Shown: positions 23,740 through 34,500, numbered from the stretch's first letter. The stretch is 64,000 bases of DNA from an uncultured Dysosmobacter sp. (GCA_934563745.1 CAKTHE010000007.1:21973-85972), one strand, 5' to 3'. Notes: generated by a model from the sequence alone, not told the origin. Numbers and translations: made by a program.

Positions 23740-25623
23740 ATGAAAGCAAAGAATTGGGGAGCCCTGCTCTGCGCGGCGGCGATGACGCTGTCGCTTGCGG
23801 CCTGCGGCGCGGCAGGAAGCGGCACAGACGCGTCCACGCTGACCGGACGGATCACAGCCATTGAAGGGGAAACGGTGACGCTGCAGCTGGGAACGCTGGA
23901 GAAGTCGGACCAGACCCCGCCGGAGAAGCCGGACGGAGAGGGCCAGGAACCTGCGGACGGGAAAGCCTCCGGAACAACCGACGCAGCCCAGTCCGGGGCT
24001 GCGGAGTCCGACGCGTCCCGAACGCCGCCGGAGAAGCCGGAGGGAGCGGATGCCGCCGAGGGAGAATCCAAAGCAGACGGCGCACCTAAGGGACCGGCGC
24101 CCAGCGGAGAGGCACCCAGCGGAGAGGCACCCAGCGGAGAGGCACCCAGCGGAGAGGCACCCAGCGGAGAGGCGCCTGACGGAGAAGCGCCCGGCGGGAC
24201 GGCGCCGGGAGGCGGCCCGGGCGGAGCCCCTTCTGCCTTTACGGCCGGGGAAGAAAGTGTGAGTCTGGATTTTTCTGAGACCGTGATCACGCGCGGAACG
24301 GAAACGCTGGAGCTGTCGGATCTGGCAGAGGGGATGATCCTGACCGTTGAGGTGAACGGAGAAGGAACAGCGGCCACGGCGTCTGTCGTGGACGGCGGCC
24401 CGGGCGGCGGCTTTGGCGACAGCGGGCAGGTGACCCAGGGGTCCAGCGCCAATACCCTGACGGAGGACGGATCCTATACGGGGGAGAGCTATACCTCTGA
24501 CGGCGATGACGAGAATGCCCTGCGGGTGGAAGGAGCAACGGTTACGCTGGATGGAATTCAGGTGGAGAAGAGTGCCGGGGCTTCTTCCAACACCGAGGAT
24601 GGAGATTTTTACGGCATGAACGCGGCGCTGCTGGCAACCGACGGAGCCACGGTGACCATTCGAAATGCCGTGGTTACCTCCTCCGCTCAGAACGGAAACG
24701 GGGTGTTCAGCTACGGAAGCGGCACGACCGTCAACATTTCGGATTCCACCATCACCACGACCGCGGATAATTCCGGCGGCATTCAGACAACCGGCGGCGG
24801 TACGACCAACGCGGAGAACCTGGTTGTGGAGACGTCCGGCAACTCCTCCGCCGCCATTCGTTCGGACCGGGGCGGCGGGACTGTTCGGGTGGAGGGCGGA
24901 AGCTATACCTCCAATGGATACAATTCCCCGGCAGTGTACTCGACCGCGGATATTTCGGTCAGGAATGCAGAGTTAACGGCGAATCATTCGGAAGCGCTGG
25001 TCATTGAAGGGAAAAACTCCATTACCCTGGAGGACTGCACGGTGACAGGCAGCATGAGCGAGACCCAGGGGGCCAGTTCGGATGAGAACGTGCATACGGT
25101 TATGATCTATCAGTCCATGAGCGGCGACGCCGACGTGGGCACTTCGACCTTCTCCATGACCGGCGGGTCCCTGACCGGGAAGAGCGGGGATCTTTTCTAC
25201 GTGACCAATACCCATTGCGTTATGACGCTCTCCGGTGTGGCCCTGCACAACGAGGACAGCGACGGCTGCCTGCTGCGGGTGACGGGCAACTCCGCCTCCC
25301 ACGGCTGGGGAACGGCCGGCAGCAACGGCGCACAGGTGGAACTAACCGCCGACGGGCAGACCCTGTCCGGTGCGATTGTGGTGGACAGCATTTCCACGCT
25401 GGATCTGACGCTGTGCGGCGGCAGTACGTTTACCGGCTCCATCAACATTGTGGATAACGCCGCCGGCGGAACGACCGACGGCAACCATGCGGCAGTTACC
25501 ATTGAAAGCGGATGCACCTGGACCCTGACCGGGGACTGCACCCTGACGACCCTGGTCAATCAGGGGACCATCGACTTCAACGGCTACACCATCACGCTGG
25601 CTGACGGTACCGTTTTAAAATAA
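23740..25623 (+). CDS. Beta-helix surface lipoprotein with a PSGEA repeat tract
   Basis: Exported lipoprotein of 627 residues. The signal peptide ends at lipobox LAAC (Cys22). A Pro/Glu/Ala/Ser-rich linker (about 55-165) contains five identical PSGEA units. From about residue 235 to the end, Thr/Ser/Asn/Gly-rich strands with regular spacing (ATVTIRNAVVTSS, TVNISDSTITTT, ITLEDCTVTG) indicate a right-handed parallel beta-helix, as in adhesins and polysaccharide-binding proteins; no catalytic residues are evident. ATG 23740 has AAGGAGG at eight bases; an ATG six bases earlier is too close. The neighbouring two-component genes are both broken. Confidence 0.85.
   Translation: MKAKNWGALLCAAAMTLSLAACGAAGSGTDASTLTGRITAIEGETVTLQLGTLEKSDQTPPEKPDGEGQEPADGKASGTTDAAQSGAAESDASRTPPEKPEGADAAEGESKADGAPKGPAPSGEAPSGEAPSGEAPSGEAPSGEAPDGEAPGGTAPGGGPGGAPSAFTAGEESVSLDFSETVITRGTETLELSDLAEGMILTVEVNGEGTAATASVVDGGPGGGFGDSGQVTQGSSANTLTEDGSYTGESYTSDGDDENALRVEGATVTLDGIQVEKSAGASSNTEDGDFYGMNAALLATDGATVTIRNAVVTSSAQNGNGVFSYGSGTTVNISDSTITTTADNSGGIQTTGGGTTNAENLVVETSGNSSAAIRSDRGGGTVRVEGGSYTSNGYNSPAVYSTADISVRNAELTANHSEALVIEGKNSITLEDCTVTGSMSETQGASSDENVHTVMIYQSMSGDADVGTSTFSMTGGSLTGKSGDLFYVTNTHCVMTLSGVALHNEDSDGCLLRVTGNSASHGWGTAGSNGAQVELTADGQTLSGAIVVDSISTLDLTLCGGSTFTGSINIVDNAAGGTTDGNHAAVTIESGCTWTLTGDCTLTTLVNQGTIDFNGYTITLADGTVLK
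24100..24174 (+). repeat. 15-bp tandem repeat (five units) encoding PSGEA
   Basis: Five copies of CCCAGCGGAGAGGCA run head to tail from 24100; the last differs by one base. Two more degenerate units extend to 24204. In-frame copy changes would alter linker length without a frameshift. Confidence 0.95.
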
Positions 25624-25643
25624 GGGCACGGGGAAAGAGCCCC

Positions 25644-25672
25644 TTGCCTCCGGGTGCCCGGAAGGTTATACT
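25644..25672 (+). promoter_or_regulatory. Sigma-A promoter of the DUF2130 gene
   Basis: TTGCCT (25644-25649), 17 bases, TATACT (25667-25672). A strong 12-bp stem (GCTTCGCCGCCC/GGGCGGCGAAGC, about 25684-25711) lies in the leader. Confidence 0.7.
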
Positions 25673-25758
25673 AAAGAAAACGGCTTCGCCGCCCTTTGGG
25701 GCGGCGAAGCGGGCATTTCGGATATGGAAAGTGCCGGACTTGGGAAGGGTGAGCGGGT

Positions 25759-27141
25759 TTGCAGGAGATTCGGTGTCCCCACTGCGGGGAGGTATTTCAG
25801 GTTGATGCATCCGGTTATGCGCAGATTGCGCAGCAGGTGCGGGATGAGGAATTTCAAAAGGAACTGGACCGGCGGGTGAAGGAGCTTGCGGAGCGGCAGG
25901 CGGACCAGCTGAAATATGCACAGGTTCAGCAGGAGAAGGAACACGACGCGGCGCTGGCCCGGAAGGAAGCGGAACTGGCGGAACGGGAGCAGACCATCGC
26001 GCAGCTCAAAGCGCAGATCAGCGGCAGCGAGACGGAGAAAAAGCTGGCTGTCAGCGAGGCGGTCCGCGAAAAGGAGCAGGAACAGGAATCCACCGTCCGC
26101 CGGAAGAATGAAGAGCTGGCAAAGAAGGAGCAGGAGATCCAGCAGCTCAAGGCCCGGCTTGCCGGCAGCGAGACGGAAAAGAAGCTGGCGGTAGCGGAGG
26201 CGGTGCAGGAGAAGGAGCAGGCGCTTGCCGCAGGCGAAAAGGAGATTTTGACGCTGAAGAATCAGCTTTCCTCCCAACAGGCCGAAAGTCAGCTGAAGGA
26301 GAAATCCCTGCAGGATCAGTTTGCGGCCCGACTGAAGGACAAGGACGAGCAGATCGAGTATTATAAGGACTTCAAGGCGCGTCAGTCCACCAAGATGATC
26401 GGAGAGAGCCTGGAGCAGCACTGCCTGACGCAGTTCAACACCCTTCGGATGACGGCGTTTCCCACTGCCTATTTTGAAAAGGACAACGACGCCCGGACCG
26501 GCAGCAAGGGGGACTTCATCTTCCGGGAATCCTCGGCGGACGGCGTGGAGTTCATTTCCATCATGTTTGAGATGAAAAATGAGGCGGACGCAACGGCGAC
26601 CAAGCACAAGAACGAGGACTTTTTCAAGGAGCTGGACAAGGACCGGAGGGAAAAGCACTGCGAGTATGCGGTGCTGGTGTCGCTTCTGGAAATTGACAAC
26701 GAGTTTTACAACAACGGCATTGTGGACGTTTCCTATAAGTATGAGAAAATGTATGTCGTCCGGCCGCAGTTCTTTATTCCCATTGTTACGCTGCTGCGCA
26801 ACGCGGCGCTCAATACCCTCAAGTATCGGCAGGAGCTGCAGGTTGTGAAAAATCAACAGCTGGATATTCTGCACTTCGAAGAGAACATGAACGCGTTTAA
26901 AGAGGGCTTTGCCCGCAACTACCGCATTGCCAGCGAGCGCTTTCGGACGGCCATTGACGAGATCGACAAAACGATCAGCCATTTGCAGAAGACCAAGGAG
27001 GCGCTGCTTTCCTCCGAGAACAATCTGCGCCTGGCCAATAATAAGGCAGAGGATCTGAGCCTAAAAAAGCTGGTGAAGAATGCACCGTCTGTGAAGGCGC
27101 TGTTTGACGGGCAGCATTCGGAAGAGCAGTCCGGGACATAA
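25759..27141 (+). CDS. DUF2130 coiled-coil protein
   Basis: Conserved protein of 460 residues of unknown function. The N-terminus is a half zinc-finger-like CPHCGEVFQV, followed by a long charged coiled coil (about 20-215, with a repeated SGSETEKKLAV segment in which two stretches are nearly identical), then the DUF2130 domain (about 215-400: MIGESLEQHCLTQFN, DFIFRES, FEMKNEAD, KEHCEYAVLV). The Asp/Glu-x-Lys pattern recalls PD-(D/E)xK nucleases. The only sensible start is TTG 25759, with GGGAAGGGTGAG upstream; a weak start is a caveat. Confidence 0.88.
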   Translation: MQEIRCPHCGEVFQVDASGYAQIAQQVRDEEFQKELDRRVKELAERQADQLKYAQVQQEKEHDAALARKEAELAEREQTIAQLKAQISGSETEKKLAVSEAVREKEQEQESTVRRKNEELAKKEQEIQQLKARLAGSETEKKLAVAEAVQEKEQALAAGEKEILTLKNQLSSQQAESQLKEKSLQDQFAARLKDKDEQIEYYKDFKARQSTKMIGESLEQHCLTQFNTLRMTAFPTAYFEKDNDARTGSKGDFIFRESSADGVEFISIMFEMKNEADATATKHKNEDFFKELDKDRREKHCEYAVLVSLLEIDNEFYNNGIVDVSYKYEKMYVVRPQFFIPIVTLLRNAALNTLKYRQELQVVKNQQLDILHFEENMNAFKEGFARNYRIASERFRTAIDEIDKTISHLQKTKEALLSSENNLRLANNKAEDLSLKKLVKNAPSVKALFDGQHSEEQSGT

Positions 27142-27154
27142 GAATAAGAAAACG

Positions 27155-27191
27155 AAAAAGCAGGAAGAGCGTACGCTCTTCCTGCTTTTTT
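27155..27191. terminator. Terminator after the DUF2130 gene
   Basis: Perfect stem AAAAAGCAGGAAGAGC/GCTCTTCCTGCTTTTT with a 4-base loop, usable from both sides. Confidence 0.93.
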
Positions 27192-27284
27192 GCCCGGCGA
27201 CCGGGCGGGGCGGAGGAACCGCCTGAAAACCGGACGGAACTTCCGGTCAGAGACGGTGCATGGCTGTACGCCGCCGGATGCCGC

Positions 27285-27482
27285 TTACTTTCGGGAGATC
27301 GCAACACCGCAGTGCCGGCAGTAGGCCATGCCGCCCCGGGCATTTCGCCAGATCCGGGCCTCCTGACGGCACAGCGGACAGACAAAGGTGGCCTCGCCAT
27401 CCGCCGTACCGTAGGCGGAAGCTGCGGCTTTGGCTGCGGCCCTGAAAAACAGTTCTGCATGCTGTCCTGATAAGTATTCCAT
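27285..27482 (-). CDS. Small zinc-ribbon protein, copy B (65 aa)
   Basis: A 65-residue protein with two Cys pairs, CPLC (35-38) and CRHC (55-58), that should bind one zinc. An N-terminal amphipathic helix (HAELFFRAAAKAAASAYG) precedes the ribbon, and RNARGG lies between the pairs. It shares 34 of 65 positions with the equally long protein encoded just upstream (27539-27736). AAGGAAG lies nine bases before ATG 27482; an ATG two codons earlier is too close. Function unknown; DNA, RNA or protein binding are all possible. Confidence 0.75.
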   Translation of the reverse strand: MEYLSGQHAELFFRAAAKAAASAYGTADGEATFVCPLCRQEARIWRNARGGMAYCRHCGVAISRK

Positions 27483-27538
27483 TTTCATCCGCTTCCTTAC
27501 TCTTCCGGCTGCAGGCAGTATGGCTGCCTGCATGCTGC

Positions 27539-27736
27539 TTAATCCCGCGCCATAACAACCTTACAGTGGTCGCAGCGGGCAACGCCGCCCCGCAGGTTCC
27601 GGGTCACGGTGGCGGGCTGACCGCAGTTGGGGCAGGCGAATACAGCGCTTCCAGGCTGTTTTCCGTAAGCCTTTTGTGCGGCCTTGTCCGCAGCATCGTA
27701 AAATAGCTCTGCATGGTCCAGTGTCAGAAAACTCAT
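27539..27736 (-). CDS. Small zinc-ribbon protein, copy A (65 aa)
   Basis: First of the tandem pair. It shares with copy B the HAELF motif, CPNC (35-38), RNLRGG and CDHC (55-58), with no length change. AAGGAGC lies eight bases before ATG 27736; the longer open frame upstream runs through the leader. The two genes are 56 bases apart and presumably co-transcribed. The gap from 27737 to 28131 contains their promoter and the prfC terminator and no other gene. Confidence 0.78.
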   Translation of the reverse strand: MSFLTLDHAELFYDAADKAAQKAYGKQPGSAVFACPNCGQPATVTRNLRGGVARCDHCKVVMARD

Positions 27737-27872
27737 CCGAATCGCTCCTTTTTCGATGATCGGCGGCGCAGCGGGCCTGGCTGCACAGCAGAAGAACGCC
27801 CGGCTGAATTGGCCTGCTGAGAACGGTAAGATGCGGGCGGGGACCTGCGTCGGTACAGGATCATTTTGTGCG

Positions 27873-27901
27873 AATATAACACACCAGACTGCAAGAATCA
27901 A
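27873..27901 (-). promoter_or_regulatory. Sigma-A promoter of the zinc-ribbon pair
   Basis: TTGATT (complement of 27896-27901), 17 bases, TATATT (complement of 27873-27878). The leader is about 130 bases long. Confidence 0.7.
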
Positions 27902-28085
27902 GGGAAAATTTTCCTTTTTTCTGCGGATAATCAAATTCAGAATAACAAGGGTATGGACGATGCAAAAGGCGAATTGTCAAAGAGGGGAAAATGAAAAGAG
28001 AAAAGGAAATTTTCCTGTAAAAAATGACAAAATCGATCTATTTCATCGAAAATGCGCCAAAAACGCAGGTACAGAGGGACAAAGG

Positions 28086-28116
28086 AAAAAAGCGGCCTGC
28101 CGAATGGGCAGGCCGC
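28086..28116 (-). terminator. prfC terminator
   Basis: GCGGCCTGCC/GGCAGGCCGC (10 bp, 5-base loop) followed on the minus strand by six T. Confidence 0.93.
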
Positions 28117-28131
28117 ATTTCAAATGTGAAC

Positions 28132-29712
28132 TTACACGGACAGAGACTCGGAAAGCTCCAGCCCGGGGTTGTGCTTGGTCAGGAAGCCCACAGACCATTC
28201 GCCGCCGAAGGCGATCAGATGATGCCCATGAAAATCCTCCAGCACGGCCGAGCCGGTGCACAAAAGCAGATCCTTGGGGTCGCAGGGGCAGGCTGTGATC
28301 CGGCGCAGATGCTGGTAGGGAAGACCAAACATGTGAAGCTCCACGCCGTACTCGCTTTTCATCCGATACTCGAATACGTCAAACTGCAGCGTGCCCACCA
28401 CGCCCACAATGACCTCCTCCATGCCGGCGTCCGGCAGCTTGAAGATCTGAATGGCGCCTTCCTGGGCAATTTGCTCGGTCCCCTTGATGAACTGCTTGCG
28501 CTTCATGGTATCTTTGGGAGAGACGCGCATGAAGTGTTCCGGCTCAAAGGTGGGGATCCCGGAATAGCGGAATTTTTTCCCCGGGACCGTAATGGTGTCG
28601 CCGATGGAAAAGATGCCCGGGTCGAATACGCCGATGATGTCGCCGGCATAGGCTTCGTCGATGATCTCCCGCTCGGCTGCCATCATCTGCTGGGGCTGAC
28701 TCAGACGCATTTTTTTCCCGCTTTGGACATGGTAGTACTCCGTATCCCGGTCAAACTTGCCCGAGCAGATGCGCATAAACGCCAGCCGGTCCCGGTGGGC
28801 CTTGTTCATATTGGCCTGGATCTTGAAAACAAAGGCGGAGAAGTCCGGCGAAAACACGTCGACCTCGCCGGCATCCGAAACGCGGGGCAGCGGCGGCGTG
28901 GTCATGCGCAGGAACTCTTCCAGAAAAGGCTCCACGCCGAAGGTGGTCAGAGCAGAGCCGAAAAACACCGGCGACAGCGTTCCGGCACGGACGGCCTCCA
29001 GATCAAATTCACGCCCGGCACCCAGCAGCTCCACCTCGTCGCGCAGTGTGGCGGCTTTTTGAGCGCCCAGCATTTCATCCAGCGCAGGATCGTCCAGGGA
29101 AACTTCCATGGAGCGGACCTTTTTGCCCTTTGTTTCGCCGGAGAAGAAGAGAATGCGGCCTTTTTCCCGGTCATAAACGCCCTGGAATTCCTTGCCGCAG
29201 CCGATGGGCCAGTTCACGGCGTAGGTGTCGATCCCCAGTTCCCGCTCGACTTCCTCGCAAAGCTCCAGCGGGTCCCGGGTCTCCCGGTCCATCTTATTGA
29301 TGAAGGTGAAGATGGGGATGTGCCGCAGGGCGCAGACCTTGAACAGCTTTCGGGTCTGCGGCTCCACGCCCTTGGCCCCGTCGATGACCATGACGGCGCT
29401 GTCGGCAGCCATCAGTGTCCGGTAGGTATCCTCTGAAAAATCCTGGTGGCCGGGGGTATCCAGAATATTGATGCAAAAGCCGCTGTGCTGAAACTGCAGC
29501 ACGGAGGAGGTGACCGAGATGCCGCGCTGCTTCTCGATTTCCATCCAGTCGGAGGTGGCGGCCTTGGCGCGCTTCCCCTTTACCTCGCCGGCCTGGGCGA
29601 TCGCCCCGCCGTAGAGCAGAAACTTTTCCGTCAGCGTGGTTTTGCCGGCGTCCGGGTGTGAGATGATGGCGAAGGTGCGCCGCCGGGAGATCTCAGATTT
29701 CAAATCAGGCAT
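28132..29712 (-). CDS. prfC: Peptide chain release factor 3
   Basis: Translational GTPase of 526 residues that recycles RF1/RF2 from the ribosome after termination. G motifs: G1 ISHPDAGKTTLTE, G3 DTPGHQDF and G4 FINKMDRE; the RF3-specific EIEKQRGISVTSSV is the G2 region. Domains 2 and 3 follow with normal length. GGAGGG precedes ATG 29712; the frame extends 27 codons upstream without a ribosome site. It is a single-gene unit between its promoter and terminator. Confidence 0.97.
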   Translation of the reverse strand: MPDLKSEISRRRTFAIISHPDAGKTTLTEKFLLYGGAIAQAGEVKGKRAKAATSDWMEIEKQRGISVTSSVLQFQHSGFCINILDTPGHQDFSEDTYRTLMAADSAVMVIDGAKGVEPQTRKLFKVCALRHIPIFTFINKMDRETRDPLELCEEVERELGIDTYAVNWPIGCGKEFQGVYDREKGRILFFSGETKGKKVRSMEVSLDDPALDEMLGAQKAATLRDEVELLGAGREFDLEAVRAGTLSPVFFGSALTTFGVEPFLEEFLRMTTPPLPRVSDAGEVDVFSPDFSAFVFKIQANMNKAHRDRLAFMRICSGKFDRDTEYYHVQSGKKMRLSQPQQMMAAEREIIDEAYAGDIIGVFDPGIFSIGDTITVPGKKFRYSGIPTFEPEHFMRVSPKDTMKRKQFIKGTEQIAQEGAIQIFKLPDAGMEEVIVGVVGTLQFDVFEYRMKSEYGVELHMFGLPYQHLRRITACPCDPKDLLLCTGSAVLEDFHGHHLIAFGGEWSVGFLTKHNPGLELSESLSV

Positions 29713-29801
29713 ACAGACCCTCCAAATTTCAATGAACTGGGGCACAGACTGCACCAGGGCAGCGGAAGAGGCCGCCGGCGCAGGAAAGTACATACTTTTT
29801 T

Positions 29802-29830
29802 ACATTAACACATTTGTGGGGCGTTTACAA
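29802..29830 (-). promoter_or_regulatory. Putative prfC promoter
   Basis: TTGTAA (complement of 29825-29830), 17 bases, TAATGT (complement of 29802-29807), about 90 bases before prfC. Confidence 0.55.
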
Positions 29831-29903
29831 GGCCCACGCGCGGAAAGGAACGGCAGACTGCAAAAAGCAAGGGCGGCGCTGCGTTCCGCCGGGGCAGAGA
29901 AAA

Positions 29904-29935
29904 CCTGCGGCATGGAGATCCATGCCGCAGGGAGA
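29904..29935 (-). terminator. guaB terminator
   Basis: A perfect 13-bp stem (29904-29916 with 29919-29931) followed on the minus strand by TTTTCTC. Confidence 0.75.
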
Positions 29936-29947
29936 TACAGAGCGCCG

Positions 29948-31459
29948 TTATTTCCGGTTGGAAGAGCTGGAGGTGTCCTTGAGCAGGACGTCGTGGGCAC
30001 CGCCCTCCACAATGGAGGTGGCGGAGACCAGAGTCAGCTTGGCTTTTTCCCGCAGCTCCGGAATAGTCAGGGCGCCGCAGTTGCACATGGTGGAGCGGAT
30101 CTTGGACAGCGTTGTGGCCATACCGTCCGCCAAAGAGCCGGCATAGGGCACGTAGGAGTCCACACCCTCTTCAAAGGAGAGCTTGGCGGCGCCGCCCAGG
30201 TCATAGCGCTGCCAGTTCCGGGCCCGGGCGCTGCCCTCGCCCCAATACTCTTTCATATAGCTGCCGCCGATGAGGACCTTGGCGGAGGGACTTTCGTCAA
30301 AGCGGGAGAAGTACCGGCCCAGCATGCAGAAATCGGCGCCCATGGCCAGCGCCAGCGTCATGTGATAGTCCTGCACGATGCCGCCGTCGGCGCAGATGGG
30401 GACATAAATGCCGGTTTCTTCAAAATACTTGTCCCGTTCAGCTGCCACATCGATGACCGAAGTGGCCTGGCCGCGGCCGATGCCCTTCGTCTCCCGTGTG
30501 ATGCAGATGGAGCCGCCGCCGATGCCGATTTTTACGAAGTCCGCGCCGGCGTCTGCCAGGAAGCGGAAGCCCTCGCCGTCCACCACGTTGCCGGCGCCCA
30601 CCTTCACCGTGTCGCCGTAACGGGAGCGGATCCAATCCAGGCAGCGCTTCTGCCAGGCGGAGTAGCCTTCGGAGGAGTCCATCACCAGAACATCCACACC
30701 GGCTTCCACCAGGGCGGGGACGCGCTCTTCATAGTCCCGGGTATTGATGCCGGCGCCGACCACATAGCGCTTCTGAGAGTCCAGCAGCTCCAGGGGGTTA
30801 TCCTTGTGGGTGTCATAGTCCTTGCGGAACACGAAGGAGACCAGATGCCCATCCGCGCTGACGATGGGCAGGGCGTTGAGCTTGTGGTCCCAGATGATGT
30901 CGTTGGCCTCTTTCAGGCTGGTCCCCTCGGGGGCGGAGATCACCTTTTCCACCGGCGTCATAAAGTCTGCGACCTTGCATGCCGGCTCCATCCGGCTGAC
31001 CCGATAGTCCCGGCTGGTGACCAGCCCCAGCAGCTTTCCGGTGCCGGTGCCGTCATCTGTGACGGCCATGGTGGAATGGCCGCTGCGCTCCTTCAGCGCC
31101 AGCACGTCGGCCAACGTATCCGTTACGCGCAGGTTGGAATCACTGGAGACAAAGCCGGCCTTGTAATTCTTTACGCGGCGGACCATAGCGGCCTGCTCTT
31201 CAATGGGCTGGGAGACGTAGATAAAGGCGATGCCGCCCTCCCGGGCCAGGGCAATGCCCATCTGCGCGCCGGAGACGGCCTGCATCACGGCGGAGACCAT
31301 GGGGATGTTCATGCTCAGCGCCGGCTCTTCCCCGCGGCGGAAACGGACCACCGGTGTCTTCAGCGAGACGTTGGAGGGGATGCATTCCTCGGAGGAATAG
31401 CCGGGGACCAGCAGGTATTCACTGAAGGTATGGGAGGGCTCGGAAAAATAATAAGCCAT
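29948..31459 (-). CDS. guaB: IMP dehydrogenase
   Basis: Catalyses IMP to XMP, the committed step to GMP. It has 503 residues with the TIM barrel split by two CBS domains (about 95-215, [16 protein letters not shown] and [16 protein letters not shown]). The catalytic Cys319 lies in [11 protein letters not shown], with [10 protein letters not shown] and the phosphate-binding [12 protein letters not shown] further on. Start at 31459 after GAGG. It is downstream of purL on the same strand with a 95-base gap, so it may be expressed with the purine operon or from its own promoter. Confidence 0.97.
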   Translation of the reverse strand: MAYYFSEPSHTFSEYLLVPGYSSEECIPSNVSLKTPVVRFRRGEEPALSMNIPMVSAVMQAVSGAQMGIALAREGGIAFIYVSQPIEEQAAMVRRVKNYKAGFVSSDSNLRVTDTLADVLALKERSGHSTMAVTDDGTGTGKLLGLVTSRDYRVSRMEPACKVADFMTPVEKVISAPEGTSLKEANDIIWDHKLNALPIVSADGHLVSFVFRKDYDTHKDNPLELLDSQKRYVVGAGINTRDYEERVPALVEAGVDVLVMDSSEGYSAWQKRCLDWIRSRYGDTVKVGAGNVVDGEGFRFLADAGADFVKIGIGGGSICITRETKGIGRGQATSVIDVAAERDKYFEETGIYVPICADGGIVQDYHMTLALAMGADFCMLGRYFSRFDESPSAKVLIGGSYMKEYWGEGSARARNWQRYDLGGAAKLSFEEGVDSYVPYAGSLADGMATTLSKIRSTMCNCGALTIPELREKAKLTLVSATSIVEGGAHDVLLKDTSSSSNRK

Positions 31460-31554
31460 ATCGGAAACCTCTTTTCTCAGAATTTGGGTAATAAACCGCT
31501 TACAGCTGTGCCTGCATGGACGGGCTGAGCCCGGCAGGCTGGAAGGCTGTGGGA

Positions 31555-34500
31555 TTACACGTTGAAATAGTCCTGCGCCGCTTCAAAAAGCCGCAGATCA
31601 TAGTCGCCGGGAACATTTTGATAAAGATCCCGGCCGATGCGCTCGGCGTGTCCCATTTTGCCGAAAATGCGCCCATCCGGAGAGGTGATCCCCTCCACGG
31701 CCCAGACAGAGCCGTTGGGGTTGAAGGCAACATCCATGGTGGGCCGGCAAGCCAGATCCACATACTGCGTGGCCAGCTGTCCCTTTTCCGAAAGCTCGCG
31801 CAGAAGCTCCGGCGGGCAGAGAAATCGCCCTTCCCCGTGGGAAATGGGAACGCTGTAGACCTGGTCCACGTGGGTTTTGCTCAGCCAGGGGGACAGGGTG
31901 GAAGCGATCCGGGTCCGCACGATCCGGGACTGGTGGCGGCCGATGGTGTTGAAGGTCAGGGTGGGGCAGGAAGCATCCGGATCCAGGATCCGGCCGTAAG
32001 GGACCAGGCCCAGCTTGATCAGGGCCTGGAATCCGTTGCAGATGCCAAGCATCAGGCCGTCCCGCTCGTTAAGCAGGGACATGGTGGCGTCCTTCACGGC
32101 GGCATTTCGGAAGAAGGCGGTGATGAATTTGGCGGAGCCGTCGGGTTCGTCGCCGCCGGAGAAGCCGCCGGGCAGGAAAATGATCTGGCTGCGGCCGGCC
32201 GCATAGACAAAGCGCTGCGCCGCATCCGCCACATCCTGCGGGCTCCGGTTGCCCAGAACCAGAACCTCCGGAATCAGGCCGGCACGCTCCACGGCACGGG
32301 CGCTGTCATATTCGCAGTTGGTGCCCGGAAAGACGGGGATCAGGACCCGGGGACGGGCGATGCCGATCTTGGGAGCCGCCTCGCAGGCGCATTTGCTGCG
32401 CAGGACCGGCAGCGGCGCCGCCTGCTCCTGGGTCTTTTGGGGATAGATACTCTCCAGCGCGCCCTCATACGGGACCGCCAGTTCCCGCAGCGTAATATGC
32501 TGGCCGCCGCAGGTGATTACTCCGTCGTTGGTGACGGTGCCCACGGGGATCCCCAGGCCGGTATAGTCCCGCTTCAGCTCCAGAAGGAAAGCGGCCGGGC
32601 GGCGCACAAACAGCTGCACGGAGGAGAACGGCCCGGTAAACGCGAAGCCCATGCCGTTGCCGAAGCACTGCTTCATAACGGCGATGGCCATGCCTCCGTT
32701 TTCCACAAACGACACACTGGAGACCACCCCGTCGGCAATGGCCTGTTCCAGGGTGTCCAGCACGTGGCGGAGGCTGTTGGGCTCCGGCAGGCCATCCCGG
32801 GTGACGGCCGCCTCCAGAAGAACGACCTGGTGACCGGCCTTCTTGAATTCCGGAGACATGATCGTTTTTGTGGAGCCGATGGAGGCAGCGAAGGAGATCA
32901 GCGTGGAGGGGACGTCCAGATCGTTGAAGGAGCCCGACATCGAATCCTTTCCGCCGATGGCGGCCACTTCCAGGTCCAGCTGGGCCGAAAAGGCGCCCAG
33001 CAGTGCGGCGACCGGTTTGCCCCAACGCTTGGGATCGGACCCCAGTTTGGGGAAGTATTCCTGCAGGGACAGCCAGCAGTGCCGGCGGGAGCCGCCGGAG
33101 GCAACCACCCGGCAGACCGAGTCCGTCACAGCCTGGTAGGCGCCGGAGTAGGGATCGGCGTCCAGCAGATAGGGGTCTCCGCCGTAAGCCATCAGGGAAC
33201 AGGTGGTGGTATCTCCGTGCAGGACCGGCAGCTTGGCCGCCATGGCGTGGGGCGGCGTTTTCTGATATTTTCCGCCGAAGGGCATCAGCAGCGTGCCGGC
33301 GCCGATGGTGGAGTCAAAGCGTTCGGAAAGCCCCTGCATGGAGCACACGTTCAAATCCCCGGCGTAATACAAAAATGCATCCCGGAAGTCCGCCGCCGGG
33401 ATCTCCGGCTCAAAAATGCCCCGTTCCACCACGACGTCCGCTTCCCGGGAGGCACCGTTGGTGTTCAGGAAGGCGCGGCTCAGGTCCGCCACCCGCTGAC
33501 CGTTCCAATCCATGGTCAGCCGGCCGGTATCCGTGACGGAGGCAATGGGCGTCGCCTCCAGATTTTCGGCGGCGGCCAGAGCGATGAAACGCTCGGCGTC
33601 CGCCGCGTCGACCACTACGGCCATACGCTCCTGGGATTCCGAAATGGCAAGCTCTGTGGCGTTGAGCCCCTCGTACTTCTTGGGGACCTTGCTCAGGTCA
33701 ATGGCCAGTGAGTCGCTCAGCTCCCCCACGGCGACGCTGACGCCGCCGGCACCGAAGTCGTTGCAGCGCTTGATCAGGCGCAGAGCCTCGGGATTGCGGA
33801 ACAGACGCTGGAGCTTGCGCTCCTCCGGAGCGTTGCCCTTTTGCACCTCGGCCGAGCATTCCGCCACGGATTTATCCGTATGAGATTTGCTGGAGCCGGT
33901 GGCACCGCCGCAGCCATCCCGCCCGGTGCGTCCGCCGACCAGAATGACGACGTCGCCGGGCCGGGGAGCTTCGCGGCGGACATAGGCAGCCGGCACCGCA
34001 CCCACAACGGCGCCCAGCTCCAGATGCTTGGCGGCGTAGCCCTTGTGGTACATTTCATCCACCAGGCCTGTGGCCAGGCCGATCTGGTTTCCGTAAGAGC
34101 TGTATCCGCGGGCGGCTTCCGTGACGATCCGCCGCTGCGGGAGTTTGCCGGGCAGCGTCCGGTCCAGCGGGGTGCGGGGATCCGCCGCGCCGGTGACGCG
34201 CATGGCCTGATAGACATAGCCCCGACCGGCCAAGGGGTCCCGGATGGCACCGCCGATGCAGGTGGCCGCACCGCCGAAGGGCTCGATCTCCGTGGGGTGA
34301 TTGTGGGTTTCGTTTTTAAAAAGGAAGAGCCAGGGCTGTTCCTCCCCGTCCACGTCCGCCTGAATTTTGACTGTGCAGGCGTTGATCTCGTCTGACTCGT
34401 CCAGGTCGGTCAGCAGCTCCGCGGCCTTGAGGCACTTGGCGGCCCGGGTGCCCAGATCCATCAGCGTGATGGGCTTTTCCCCGGCGCCGGTATCCTCCCG

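Noticed and set aside
24100..24204. Repeat tract considered as a CRISPR-like array
   Set aside because: The units are 15 bp with no spacers and encode PSGEA in the reading frame of a lipoprotein.
31516..33711. A 731-codon plus-strand frame opposite purL
   Set aside because: GC-rich third positions keep antisense frames open; it has no domain sense and lies wholly over a genuine gene.
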